Assembly (NCBI GenBank): GCA_003427395.1
Contig: BFEA01000235.1
Location: 697,675-721,580 of the forward strand
Length of the DNA: 23,906 nt
Origin: Chara braunii
Lineage: Eukaryota; Streptophyta; Charophyceae; Charales; Characeae
Direction: 5' to 3'
Part shown: one piece after another, positions 9,195 through 18,004 of the stretch
Position numbering within the stretch: position 1 is the stretch's first letter
Layout of the letters: the number at the start of each line of letters is the position of its first letter
Notes under the pieces: generated by a model
Told to the model about the DNA's origin: nothing
What the model saw: the letters and a program-made list of their open reading frames with translations, nothing else
Databases searched by the model: none
Made by a program: the position numbers and the translations under genes

Positions 9195-10520
9195 GTCGCT
9201 CTTCAACTACTTTGTAAATCGCTACGTTCATTCTTGTTCATACTAGCCTTGTGCATGTGTTTTGTTTCTCTTTTCTTTAAGTTTTGATTTTCGACTTGGA
9301 AGTAAATCGCAACTTTGATTCTTGCCTTTTTCTAGTGTAGTGTGCTTCATCTTTCTTGTTTTGTCCGTTCTTCCACCACTATGTAAATCGCTACTTTGGT
9401 TATTAGTCAAACTAGCCTTGTGTATGTGTTTTGTCTTTTCTCTCGCCAAGTTTATATCAATATTCCACTTGAAAGTAAATCGTAATTTTGATTCTTGCCT
9501 TTTTCTAGTGTAGTGTGCTTCATCTCTTTTGTTTTGTCCATTATTCCGCTACTATGTAAATCGTTGTTTTGGTTCTTAGTCATACTAGACTTATGCATGT
9601 GTTTTGTTTCATTTCTCCCCAAGTTTTGATCAACCTTCCACTTGGAAGTAAAATGCAACTTTGATCATTACCTTTTTTTAGTGTAGTGTGCTTCATCTCT
9701 CTTGTTTTGTTCATTATTTGACTACTATGTAAATCGCTACTTTGGTTCTTGCTCATACTAGCCTTGTACATACATTTTGTTTCTTCTCTATCCAAGTTAG
9801 ATCAATTTTTCGCTTGGAAGTAGATCGCAAATTTGATTCTTGCCTTTTTTAAGTGTAGTGTGTTTCATCTCTCTTGTTTGGTTCATTCTTCCACTACTTT
9901 GTAAATCGCGACTTTGGTTTTTTATCATACTACCGTTATGCATGTGTTTCGTCCCTTCTTTTTTCAAGTTTTGATCAATTTTTTACTTCGAAGTAAATCG
10001 CAACTTTGGGTTTTGCCATTTTCTAGTGTAGTGTGTTTCATCTCTTTTGTTTGGTCCATTCTTCCACTACTATTTAGTCATTACTTTGGTTCTTGCTTAT
10101 ACTAGCCTTGTGCATGTGTTGTGTCTCTTTTCTCTCCAAGTTTTGATAACCTTACACTTGGAAGTAAATCGCAATTTTGATTCATACCTTTTTCTTGTGT
10201 AGTGTGTTTCATCTCTCTTGTTTTTTTCATTCTTCCACTAGTATGTAAATCACTAGTTTGATTTTTGCTCATACTAGCCTTGTGCATGTGTTTTGTCTCT
10301 CTTCTCTCCAAGTCTTGATCAATCTTCCATTTGGAAGTAAATCGCAACTTTGATTCTTGCCTTTTTTTAGTCTATTATGCTTCATCTTTCTTGTTTTGTT
10401 CATTCCTCAATTACTATGTAAATCGTTAATTTGGTTCTTTCTCGTACTAGCCTTTTGCATGTAGTTTTTCTTTTCTCGCCATGAATTGATCAACCACTCA
10501 CTTGGTAATGTTTCGCTTCA
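9195..10520 (+). repeat. ~172-bp satellite array (about 7.5 monomers)
   Basis: The word ACTAGCCTTGTGCATGTG and variants start at 9242, 9411, 9584, 9757, 9929, 10101, 10273 and 10446, giving spacings of 169, 173, 173, 172, 172, 172 and 173 bp. A partial monomer precedes the first, and the array degenerates after about 10500 with shorter derived words. Each monomer contains TAAATCGC twice, at alternating spacings of 81 and 92 bp (9303, 9384, 9476, 9557, 9649), with similar flanks: TTGATTCTTGCC against TTGGTTCTTGCTC. The 172-bp unit therefore seems to be an ancient dimer of ~86-bp half-units. It is AT-rich. Length and composition are in the range of many plant and animal centromeric satellites, but seven monomers alone do not prove such a role. 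Confidence 0.95.
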
Positions 10521-10671
10521 CTCTTGCTCTGCTAGTCATGTGCAAGTGTTTTGTCAAGTTCCACACTTGTGTTTTGTAAGTCTTTCACTTGGTGATGTTC
10601 CGGCTCACTCTTGGATGCTTCCACTTGTCATATGTGTGTGGCAAGATTATGTTTGTAACAGTTTGTACCCT

Positions 10672-10852
10672 TGTGCTTTATTTGAACACCGCTTTACCCC
10701 TCGTGCTCTATTTGAACACCGCTTTACCCCCCGTGCTCTATTTGAACACCGCTTCACCACCGTGCTCTATTTGAACACTGCTTCACCCGTCGTGCTTTAT
10801 TTGAACACCGCTTTGCCCTCTCGTGCTCTATTTGAATACTGTTTTTCCCCTC
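10672..10852 (+). repeat. 30-bp minisatellite (6 units)
   Basis: TTTGAACACCGCTT.. units begin at 10681, 10711, 10741, 10770, 10800 and 10831 (spacing 30, 30, 29, 30, 31). The consensus is CGTGCTCTATTTGAACACCG then CTTTACCCC. A lone diverged copy (CCTATTTGAATCCCGTTGAT) occurs at about 10902. The 29- and 31-bp steps shift the reading frame, so the translated LFEHRFTPRA-type repeat is not under coding constraint. Confidence 0.9.
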
Positions 10853-11290
10853 CCTATAACAAGTGTCGGGAATCATGTCTCCTACCGATCTAAGTTCTGG
10901 TTGCCTATTTGAATCCCGTTGATCCAAATATAGACTAACCAAAATTGTGCTTCTTCTAGTCAAAAAGTCGTCAGTGTAATCGGAAAAGAGAGGTAGGTAG
11001 AAGGTTGCGGCTGCTGCTAATGCTTTTGGTGCTAATAATGAGGCGGTTGTTGTTGCCGCTGTTGTTTTCTGGCCAAAAACTTGGTTGTCGCTGCTGCTGA
11101 AAATCATTGTCCGGTCCTCGACCAAAAACTGTTCCGAAATGACCAATTGTTCGACGCTACCCAGGGGTGTTGAAAATCAACCCCACCAAACAAAGGGTAT
11201 GGGGGCTGAGACTTAACAGGCCTCATGTCCTAGGCATAGGTAGATGACCTGCAAAATCCCTAGGCCATTTGAGTCCAATTTCCCACAAAA
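10853..11290. other. No recognisable gene; GCTGCTGCT/GTTGTTG patches
   Basis: Short trinucleotide-like patches (GCTGCTG, GTTGTTG) occur around 11010-11100. No gene or element boundary was recognised. Confidence 0.5.
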
Positions 11291-11460
11291 ACGGGAAATG
11301 GACTTCTTCGAACTGTTCGCTTAGAGCTTCGGGCGAAGCCCGAAAAAGGCAAGTAAGGGCAAACAGCGACGGAATGAGGCTCAACTTTAGGAGGGTCATC
11401 TGTAGGGTATATATAGAGGGCCGGTAAAGTTACGGACCTATCTGACGTCATTTAGGGCAG
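11291..11460 (+). promoter_or_regulatory. Promoter-like island: hairpins, TATA box, ACGT palindrome
   Basis: A TATATATAG sequence at 11408-11416 has good TATA-box form. It is preceded by an inverted repeat TTCGGGC-GAA-GCCCGAA (about 11327-11343) and TTTCCC..GGGAAA (about 11279-11298). It is followed by TGACGTCA at 11443-11450, the palindrome recognised by bZIP/CREB-type factors. No ORF of note lies downstream before the 53-bp minisatellite. It could be the U3/R region of a solo LTR, or chance. I found no second LTR. Confidence 0.35.
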
Positions 11461-11546
11461 CAAACACAGATCCGAGTCTTTCGGCTCTCCCTCCCCTAGA
11501 GAAATTAGCAAAACCAAAAATCTAAGAAATGTAAGTTTTTCGGTGG

Positions 11547-11630
11547 TCTGAGTTTTTTCCAAGCCTGAGTTTTTGCAAAGTCCGAGTTTCTGCTGCAAGT
11601 CTGATTTTTGCAAATCTGAATTTTTTGAGA
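11547..11630 (+). repeat. Degenerate 15-19-bp tandem repeat (TCTGAGTTTTTGCAA)
   Basis: About five consecutive units vary around TCTGAGTTTTTGCAAAG. There is no coding significance. The array sits between the promoter-like island and the 53-bp minisatellite. Confidence 0.75.
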
Positions 11631-11689
11631 ATTCGGACGTTGGGGTGACGCGAGAAGGGCGAAACTGAAACTTACCCCCCTCTCTCCTA

Positions 11690-12310
11690 CACCTTCCTCC
11701 TCTACCTCCATCACCCATCCACCATAGCCAACCACCTTACACCTTCTTCCTCCTCCACCTCCCTCAACCATTCCCCATTGCGAACCACCTCACACCTTCT
11801 TCCTCCTCCACCTCCTTCGCCCATCCCCCATAGCCAACCACCTCACACCTTCCTCCTCCACCTCCATCACTCGTCCACCATAGCCCACCACCTCACACCT
11901 TCTTCCTCCTCCACCTCCCTCAACCATCCACCATAGCCAACCATCTCACACCTAGCCCACCACCTCACACCTTCTTCCTCCTCCACCTCCCTCAACCATC
12001 CACCATAGCCAACCATCTCACACCTTCTTCCTCCTCCGCCTCCTTTACCCATCCACCATAACCAACCTCTTCACACCTTCTTCCTCCTCCAACTCCTTCA
12101 CCCATCCACCATAGTCAACCACCCCACACCTTCGTCCTCGTCCACCTCCTTCACCCTTCCACCATAGCCAACCACCTCACACCTTCTTCCTCCTTTGCCG
12201 CCTCCACCCATCCACCATAGCCGACCACCTCACACCTTCTTCCTCCTCCATCTCCATCACCCATCCACTGTGGCCAACCACCTCACACCTTCATCTTCCC
12301 CCACCTCATT
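11690..12310 (+). repeat. 53-bp pyrimidine-rich minisatellite (about 11 units)
   Basis: The word CCATAGCCAACCACCTCACA and variants recur with starts at 11722, 11775, 11828, 11878, 11931, 12003, 12056, 12109, 12162, 12215 and about 12268, giving a period of 53 except for one 50-bp and one 72-bp step. The 72-bp step holds an extra internal CTAGCCCACCACCTCACAC copy of about 19 bp. The unit body is CTTCTTCCTCCTCCACCTCC. Since 53 is not a multiple of three, the minus-strand Gly/Glu/Trp-rich frames are incidental. Confidence 0.95.
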
Positions 12311-12418
12311 GGTCGACCGGCGCCATGTTCGAAGGAGTATGGGATTGCAAAACATAGAAGGGGTCTTATAGGTAGGACGGTAGGACGAGTACGGGATAAG
12401 CTTTGATTATACATAGGG

Positions 12419-12420
<2 letters not shown>

Positions 12421-12488
<68 letters not shown>

Positions 12489-12489
12489 N

Positions 12490-12547
<58 letters not shown>
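12421..12547. repeat. (CT)n microsatellite with an N at 12489
   Basis: An essentially perfect CT run of about 127 bp, with one N and a phase shift around 12489. As at 2563-2694, the N probably marks an unresolved join of reads within the repeat. Confidence 0.97.
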
Positions 12548-12551
<4 letters not shown>

Positions 12552-13955
12552 TCTCTCTCTCCCTTGTTCGACTACTCCCCCTCGTCTACCTAACCTATCC
12601 TCCCTTTTCCTTTTGGCATGCAACTAACCCTTCCCCATTCACTTGTCGCATTGTGAGGGGACAAACGGTGAAAGAACTTTGATCTCACCTGGTGGAAAGA
12701 GAGGGCAAGGGAAGGGTTGCCGCTCCCTTGCGCCACTGAGTATTGAAGGGACCAGTAAGCACAGGGGACTTGAGGTTTGACGAGGTCCTAAGGATTGAAG
12801 AAAACTTGCTGAGTGAAAGAGAGGTCGGTGGACTCGACCAACACCCCGACTGCATATGATAGGGAAGAGGATGGTTTGGACAGTGGAAAAGAATGGAGAA
12901 GGAAGGAACCAAGGACATAGAAAATAGGCATGCGAGAGGGATTATGTGTTGACCCTGAATGGGGGTTGTGCTTGTCTATATTACATTGAGCGTGCAGGTG
13001 AGTAGCCCTTAAGATGTTTTGAGTTGGATAGCGCTTGGGGAAGTCGGGTGACAAAGAAAAGGACAAAAGTTGAATGGGTTGTGAATGTAACCCTCCCCTG
13101 TGAACGAGTTTACTGTGCATGTTGTCGCGCAAATGTGGTGTGAATGGTTGGATGTCTGCGAAAGCAACGGATGGTCGAATGGGTCACCGAGTCGCGTGAA
13201 AGTATGGGCAGGGCCCCGAAAAGACTAAGGGGTGTACAGGCAAGCAACGAGACACAATCCGGGAAACATGATTGATGCATGAGATAGAGGAAGCCAGCAC
13301 GTAGACCGGCTAGAGGACGGAGCAGAGGGTGCCCTAGTGAGGGGACGGGGGCCCACATCACGTAGTCAACGGGCCTAATCCGAGGGGCGGCCCTCTACTC
13401 GATGATGCCTCTAAGATTCTGCACTTAGTGAATGGATGTGTGGCCCAAGGAGGACGCTGGCCTACGCATATAAGAAGATAAACCTTCAAAATGACTCCCT
13501 GGACTGCATGAGTATTGGAAGGAGCGCAACTGCCTGAGAACACAACAAGATATCGAAGAACGTACGCCTGTTATGGATCAGCGAGACTACCCACTTAGTT
13601 AGAGGGTTGATTTACATCCCCAATGTCAAAGCTCTCTCGCACATTAGCCCACCCCCATCCATCTCAAAGCATTAGGTAGGGGGCTCCGGGCCCTGAGCAT
13701 AACCGTGGGCGGAGCCGAGCGAGTTGGGACCTGTTGAAGGGTTGACTCAGGCTCGAAAGTCTAACAGGATGGGCCCCTACACCGTGTTTATAGTAGTCCA
13801 CATAATGAATCTTACAACTAAGATGGTGAGATTCTGAATGTTGTTGTTTTGTTTTTAAACTCCTCTTCTCAATCTTGTGAGTCCCCTGCCATTGAGGCAG
13901 GGCGGAATCCGTGATCTGCTCAAGTTGTGTTTCCTCATGGGATTGTAACCCTTAT
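12548..13955. other. No recognisable gene
   Basis: All frames are short. Minus-strand frames at 12788-13132 and 13110-13361 have no recognisable domain. I see no tandem repeat, tRNA-like sequence or terminal repeat in this 1.4-kb stretch. Confidence 0.5.
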
Positions 13956-14205
13956 CACACTGGCACTTAGAGGAACGTATCGAGCCAATTTCACAGTCGA
14001 ATCCGTGTTTCTTTTTTTTATTTTCTTTTTCATTTTGGAATCTGACAACCTGGCCACGGGGCTGAGACGTCCTCACTGAGGGCACACTCACACTAGCACT
14101 TCTAAGAATGTATACAACTGCATTTCACGGTGAAAGCCTTGTTTAGTATTTTTCTCTTCTTATTCTTTTGTGAGTTTCACGGTTGGATCTTTGTTTTTTT
14201 TTCCC
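13956..14205 (+). repeat. Diverged ~133-bp tandem duplication
   Basis: CACACTGGCACTTAGAGGAACGTAT (13956) recurs as CACACTAGCACTTCTAAGAATGTAT (14089). Each copy is followed by ATTTCACrGT..AA.CC.TGTTT and a T-rich tail. A third short piece (GTTTCACGGTTGGATCTTTG, about 14174) continues the pattern. The function is unknown. Confidence 0.6.
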
Positions 14206-15164
14206 GTGAGAGTACGAGAAAAAATTAATGGAGTGGGACTCATGGGACTCAGGCTCGGAGGTACTAGTGGTTTAAGGAGGGGCTTTAGGAAGAAAGAGCT
14301 CAAAGAGTCCGCGAAGGATTCCTTAATTTCTGTCTGCGGGATCATTGGTCAGTTTGACTGTCTCAATCTCCGCCTCCTTGACACCCTCACCATACACTTG
14401 ACCTAATGTCTTACAGAGTCTCAGAACGAAAGGGTCCTCGGGTAGTTTGGGAAATGGGACCTCTGATTGAGAAAGGCTATGATGGGGATTCGCGCTGGGG
14501 GTTTGCGGGGATGTAGCTTGCAGTGGTCTGGTGTGTGTAGAATTGGTTTGGTGGAAAAATAGTCAACTTGTTAGTGTATGCTGCATGTGTGTGCTTGTGT
14601 TGCAGGTATGTTTGAGCATGTGTTCCATTTTTCTTCAGTAGGTCAGAAGTGAAGTCCCAATTAACTATGCCATCAAGAGTGTGACATCATACTTGCCATA
14701 TCCTTCCCTAATTTTATGTATTATATATGTGTGTATGTACTCGTATGTGCATTACCGGAAGGTCGCTGAAGTTGCGCGATCATAGGACCCCACAACTTCA
14801 GTTCTCGTTGGCATTGCACTAGGTGAAAGTGTGCGTTGGCTGAGCTGGGGGAGGTACTCAGGGCCGAAGACGTACGGCTTAGTCCTGGCCATTCGGCGAA
14901 ATTTTGGAACAGGTCCGCATCAAAGAGAACTATTATTTTATACGAACAGGGGGTGTATGTCCCGACTGTAGATAGCGTTCATTTTATGGTTGTTGGCTGG
15001 ATGGTTCGCCCCGCGACTGGAAATGTTAAACACCTTGACTACCCCATTGGATAGCTCCTAAATAAAGGGTACCCATTTGTTGTCAGCCTCTGCAGTTTGG
15101 CTAGATAATAAATCAGTACAGTGCTAGATGGCAGATTCTTCAGCCATTATGTCAGGCGAAAACC
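14206..15164. other. No recognisable gene
   Basis: The longest frame here, at 14836-15054, opens with a TTG rather than ATG, is 72 codons long and matches no family that I know. TG-rich words around 14580-14630 and 14730-14760 are only weakly repetitive. Confidence 0.5.
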
Positions 15165-15345
15165 ATATGGGTTGTTAAGTAAGATCGAGGCGATCAACTT
15201 AGGAGATCAACGCCCTAAGAAATGGTTTGTATTCTGGACAAAAACTTGCGGGACAGCCCCAACGGAAAGTCATGTAGGTTGTTAAGCAAGACCGATGCAA
15301 CCAACTTTGGGCATCAGCGCCCTAAGAAACGCTTCGTGTTCGGAC
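15165..15345 (+). repeat. Diverged ~107-bp tandem duplication
   Basis: GGTTGTTAAGTAAGATCGAGG at about 15170, leading on to CGCCCTAAGAAATGGTTTGT, recurs from about 15277 as GGTTGTTAAGCAAGACCGATG, leading on to CGCCCTAAGAAACGCTTCGT. Both copies carry an A.CCAACTT..G..ATCA core. A 107-codon frame (15222-15545) crosses the second copy but is not a family that I recognise. Confidence 0.7.
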
Positions 15346-16239
15346 GACAAGTCGAACGTACTACGGTGTGTCTTCCTGCTACACTGCAACGATCAGAAAC
15401 GCGCTCGGTTGGTTCACCTCTGGCACAAGTGAAAGCCACCCTACAGGGATCGGTGCTCATTAGGGATATGCCTCCCAAGGATGGTGACAACTCCTTGGGA
15501 ATGGTAAGTTGTCCTGTTGCAGGGGTTTGTATGAGGTATAGCTAGCACACTCAGTCGGAGAGGCATGATCCTTTGTTTTTTCTTAAAGTGTTTGCTCCTG
15601 CATAATGTGATTGGGAGGGCCCTCACTTTGCTTTGCGCTCAAGAGCCAACGTGCTCACCAACCCGTTCAATTCCTACCTACCTCACTTCTACTGTGGTTG
15701 ACTATTGGTGTTGAGGTGGGTGTTTATGCGTTACCCTGTAAATCCAAAATGGTATCGAAGTGTTGTGGCCATGCAAGGGCTTGCCAATCCAGAAATGAGA
15801 ATGGTGATGTTGGCATTGGTGGGTGCCAAGGTTGTGTGCTATCGTGTAACCTGGAAGCGGTGCCAGGGGTGGGTGCCAAGGACTGGTCAGGGTGGCTAGG
15901 ATACTAGCAGGTGCGACAATTTGGTAGAGGTTGGAACTCTGCTGATACAGACTGCTCGCCTGACAGGAGATACCCAAAAATTATGTGCATGAAATTGGAA
16001 CAATACAAAGGAGATTAGTGTGATGCCTGTCCAAGGATGACACATAAATTGAGAAGTGGGCCAAGCGAAAAAAAACATGTGCATCAGACGACTGTGGTTG
16101 TATCATCATGCCTGTTCAGGGTTGATGCCCTCGGTCTGTTCTGGAATTATACGACAAAATTTATCGAAAACACTAACCCGGAGACGGATAAAGACTTGAT
16201 AGTAGTTGATATTGTTATTCTCGAAGTCTTGGACTCTGA
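15346..16239. other. No recognisable gene
   Basis: Short frames exist on both strands without a recognisable domain. GGTGGGTGCCAAGG occurs twice about 50 bp apart (about 15818 and 15866). Nothing else is visible before the LINE remnant. Confidence 0.45.
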
Positions 16240-16607
16240 AAAGCGGTGACAATGGCTTGGGAAGCCATTGCTCAAGACCGTGCAGACGGGGGCGTGGGCG
16301 TTCTTGACCCCCGCCAACAAACTTAGCTTTACTATGCAAGTGGATTATCCAAGCGCTATTCGAGAAGAATGATAAGATTCGCAGAGTATCTATTGGGCAA
16401 GGAGTGGGCACTTTTGGATCCAGCTGATGTATGCGTTGTATCCTAGTCCCCTCCGTTGCCCATGGAAGGCCAAACTCCCGAATTTGGTCAGATATTCTGG
16501 CAGCTTGGAGCCAGTTGTTGCCCAACATTCTGAGGGAACCGGCCACAGGATTAGAAACCCTTTATCAATTCATATTTGAAAACACGTTCATAGTCAGGCC
16601 AGATAGT
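16240..16607 (+). pseudogene. LINE ORF2 C-terminal region, left part (broken)
   Basis: The frame from 16240 encodes MAWEAIAQDRADGGVGVLD then PRQ. After a frameshift near 16312 the other frame continues NLALLCKWIIQALFEKNDK, and later IWSDILAAWSQLLPN and LETLYQFIFENTFIVRPDS. The GG.GVLD..Q followed by ALL.KW pattern is typical of the region just after the reverse transcriptase fingers and palm in plant-type LINE ORF2 proteins. Defects are the frameshift and an in-frame TGA at about 16417-16419. The fragment ends exactly at the target-site duplication 16593-16607, where a 667-bp element has inserted. It continues in frame at 17290. The upstream RT catalytic domain is absent, consistent with a 5'-truncated copy. 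Confidence 0.7.
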
Positions 16608-16744
16608 TCGACAGAGAGTAGGACAGTGTCGAAGTGCTTTGGAAGGGTTGGTTAGGGATTTCAAGGGTTTTTGAACATTTGTAGGACGTATGAGGTCTAT
16701 TGCTATGTTTTTTCGTATTGCTCAGACGTTTTTCAGGAAACCGA

Positions 16745-17076
16745 GGTGAGTGGGAGAAGGAGAAGGTGGGATATTCCGCGTCCTACTAGTAAGGGAGCTA
16801 GCTGGTAGGACGGGACTAGAGTACAGGAGCAGCGGAGATGGTGGCTCTGCTGCAGTAAGTCTTGCCGGAGTGGGGTACAGGGGATGGATTGGGGGTGTCT
16901 GAGTCTTTTAGGTGAGTGGGAGAAATAGATGGTGGGATATCAAGCGTCCTACTAGTGCGGGGGCTAGCCGGTAGGATGGAAATAGGGTACAGCAACGGAG
17001 ATGGTGGCTCTGTTGCAGTAAGTCTTGCCGGAGTGAGGTAAAGAGGATTGATGGGGGGCTCCTGAGTCGTTTTCTG
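16745..17076 (+). repeat. 166-bp tandem duplication inside the nested retroposon
   Basis: GGTGAGTGGGAGAA at 16745 recurs at 16911. The copies share CGTCCTACTAGT, GCTAGC.GGTAGGA, GGAGATGGTGGCTCTG and CAGTAAGTCTTGCCGGAGTG in the same order. Divergence is moderate, with a few small indels. Confidence 0.85.
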
Positions 17077-17142
17077 AATTTTGTCCAATTCTGAAGTCTG
17101 TCGTAGTAATTTCCTAAGTAGCTCCAATTTTTCTTAGCCAAA

Positions 17143-17222
17143 GCCGGGTAATGGCCCCGGTATCTCAAATTTTCAAAATACGATGTAAATTTCTATATGG
17201 GACGCTGGGCCCGGTTCCCAGC
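17143..17222 (+). other. Two 3'-tail stem-loops of the nested retroposon
   Basis: Hairpin 1 is GCCGGG-TAATGGC-CCCGGT (17143-17161). Hairpin 2 is GCTGGG-CCCGGTT-CCCAGC (17204-17222). Both have 6-bp stems and 7-nt loops. LINE reverse transcriptases of several families recognise 3' stem-loops in their RNA, so a role in retrotransposition is plausible but inferred. Confidence 0.65.
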
Positions 17223-17289
17223 ACGTGTTGCTCCCACCGAATAGATTGGAGCCATGTTCCCATTATAAAAAAAAGTCAGGCCAGATAGT

Positions 17290-17546
17290 ACTAGCTTTTC
17301 TGCTAATACAGATAAAGGGAACTTTGGCAGACACTGGATGGAGAAGGGGATAGTTCAACTGAAAGACATCTGGGACGAGAATTTAGCAGATTGGATTTCT
17401 TTGCAGGAACTCAAGGTCCTATTACCCACACTGAGAAATGTAGAAAGGAACTATGCAGAATTGTTAGCAGCAATCCCAAGGCACTGGCGAATCCTGTTAG
17501 ATGAGTTCAGGGAACATGCAAAAGGCACTTGGTTATTCATCTCAGA
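17290..17546 (+). pseudogene. LINE ORF2 C-terminal region, middle part
   Basis: This segment continues in frame from 16607 once the nested insert is set aside: TSFSANTDKGNFGRHWMEKG, then IVQLKDIWDENLADWISLQE, LKVLLPTLRN, AAIPRHWRILL and GTWLF. The G...V.DIWD....W.S...L followed by an AAIP..W block is characteristic of LINE proteins between the RT and the C-terminal zinc knuckle. It is interrupted near 17546 by a tRNA-derived insertion. The continuation is at about 18803. Confidence 0.7.
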
Positions 17547-17640
17547 AAGATGTAGCTCAGTGGTTAGAGCACTGGTTGGAAATGCGCACTGTGGTGTAAG
17601 GTTGCGGGTTCAAAACTCCGCAGCCTTGCGCATGGACACC
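17547..17640 (+). mobile_element. tRNA-derived SINE head with clear A and B boxes
   Basis: GATGTAGCTCAGTGGTTAGAGCA is an excellent tRNA D-arm and A-box. About 45 nt later GCGGGTTCAAAACTCCGC forms a T-arm stem with a B-box differing slightly from GGTTCGANTCC. The anticodon arm and acceptor stem are poor, so a functional tRNA gene is unlikely. It begins exactly where the LINE frame stops making sense, which supports insertion. The 3' end and target duplication could not be fixed because more repeats follow. Confidence 0.7.
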
Positions 17641-17796
17641 GGAAGGGCGTTAGAGTGACGCACGGCTGGACATATATCCCCTTGGGATGACGCATGGTAC
17701 TATTACAGACACTGCCTGCGCACCACCCAAGGAGTAGTCCTGGTTGTAGCATGCTGGGTCTTGACTATGCGGGGGTTGCTTGACGTAGCTATTGAT

Positions 17797-17852
17797 TGTT
17801 CTGAAATTCTCCCCTGTTCTGGCATTCCATACATTGGCATCAATTCAGAACA
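17797..17852. other. Inverted repeat TGTTCTGAA ... TTCAGAACA
   Basis: Perfect 9-bp arms at 17797-17805 and 17844-17852 are separated by 38 bases. They lie between two tRNA-like heads. The significance is unknown. Confidence 0.6.
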
Positions 17853-17915
17853 CAGCACATAAGATAGGGCATTGTAGTTACACAACACAGGGTGTGGGTT
17901 CGAGTCTTGCTAGAG
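17853..17915 (+). mobile_element. Second tRNA-like SINE head
   Basis: ATAAGATAGGGCA resembles an A-box region. TTGT-AGTTAC-ACAA can form an anticodon-like stem. GTGTGGGTTCGAGTCTTGC has a strong B-box (GGTTCGAGTC). The acceptor stem is not recognisable. It may be part of a composite SINE with the head at 17547. Confidence 0.45.
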
Positions 17916-18004
17916 ACTTTGGGGCGGTTTCTTGCACAGACCGGCCCACCATTCATATGACAATACAACCCTACACATATATACAGAACTCAATTGGGGC
18001 TTGG

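Larger units (their letters stand above)
16593..17289 (+). mobile_element. 667-bp retroposon nested in LINE, with 15-bp TSD
   Basis: The 15-mer GTCAGGCCAGATAGT occurs at 16593-16607 and again, perfectly, at 17275-17289. The sequence between (16608-17274) ends in ATAAAAAAAA, the layout of a target-primed (LINE-mobilised) insertion on the plus strand. It has no coding capacity that I can recognise. Inside are a 166-bp tandem duplication (16745-17076) and two stem-loops near the 3' end (17143-17161, 17204-17222), which also appear, in swapped order, in the LINE tail at 19896-19945. It is either a heavily 5'-truncated LINE tail or a SINE that borrows that tail. No RNA polymerase III boxes were seen at its 5' end. 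Confidence 0.85.

Noticed and set aside
8911-9231. Lys/Glu-rich and Phe/Ser-rich frames over the polypyrimidine tract
   Set aside because: Low-complexity translation of C/T-only sequence on both strands. There is no conserved motif.
9243-10347. Minus-strand proteins with repeated TKHMHKASM.KNQ...DLH-type segments
   Set aside because: They repeat with the 172-bp satellite, and each frame covers only about one monomer. 172 is not a multiple of three, so no long repeat protein can be encoded.
9195-10852. CRISPR-like interpretation of the regularly spaced repeats
   Set aside because: Units are contiguous satellite monomers with no unique spacers, and the sequence is eukaryotic. No cas-like gene is present.
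10486-10893. A 135-residue LFEHRFTPRA repeat protein
   Set aside because: The underlying 30-bp units change phase at 29- and 31-bp steps, and the translation switches from LFEHR to LYLNT. This marks a non-coding minisatellite.
13855-14091. Minus-strand 78-codon frame as a gene
   Set aside because: It lies across the 133-bp duplication and a T-rich tract, and its Lys-rich segment is simply that tract translated.
14836-15545. Short plus-strand frames of 72 and 107 codons as genes
   Set aside because: The first opens at TTG. The second crosses a local tandem duplication. Neither shows a recognisable domain or codon pattern.
17549-17635. A functional tRNA gene
   Set aside because: The A and B boxes are good, but the acceptor stem does not pair and the anticodon arm is poor. 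Its position inside a broken LINE fits a SINE.
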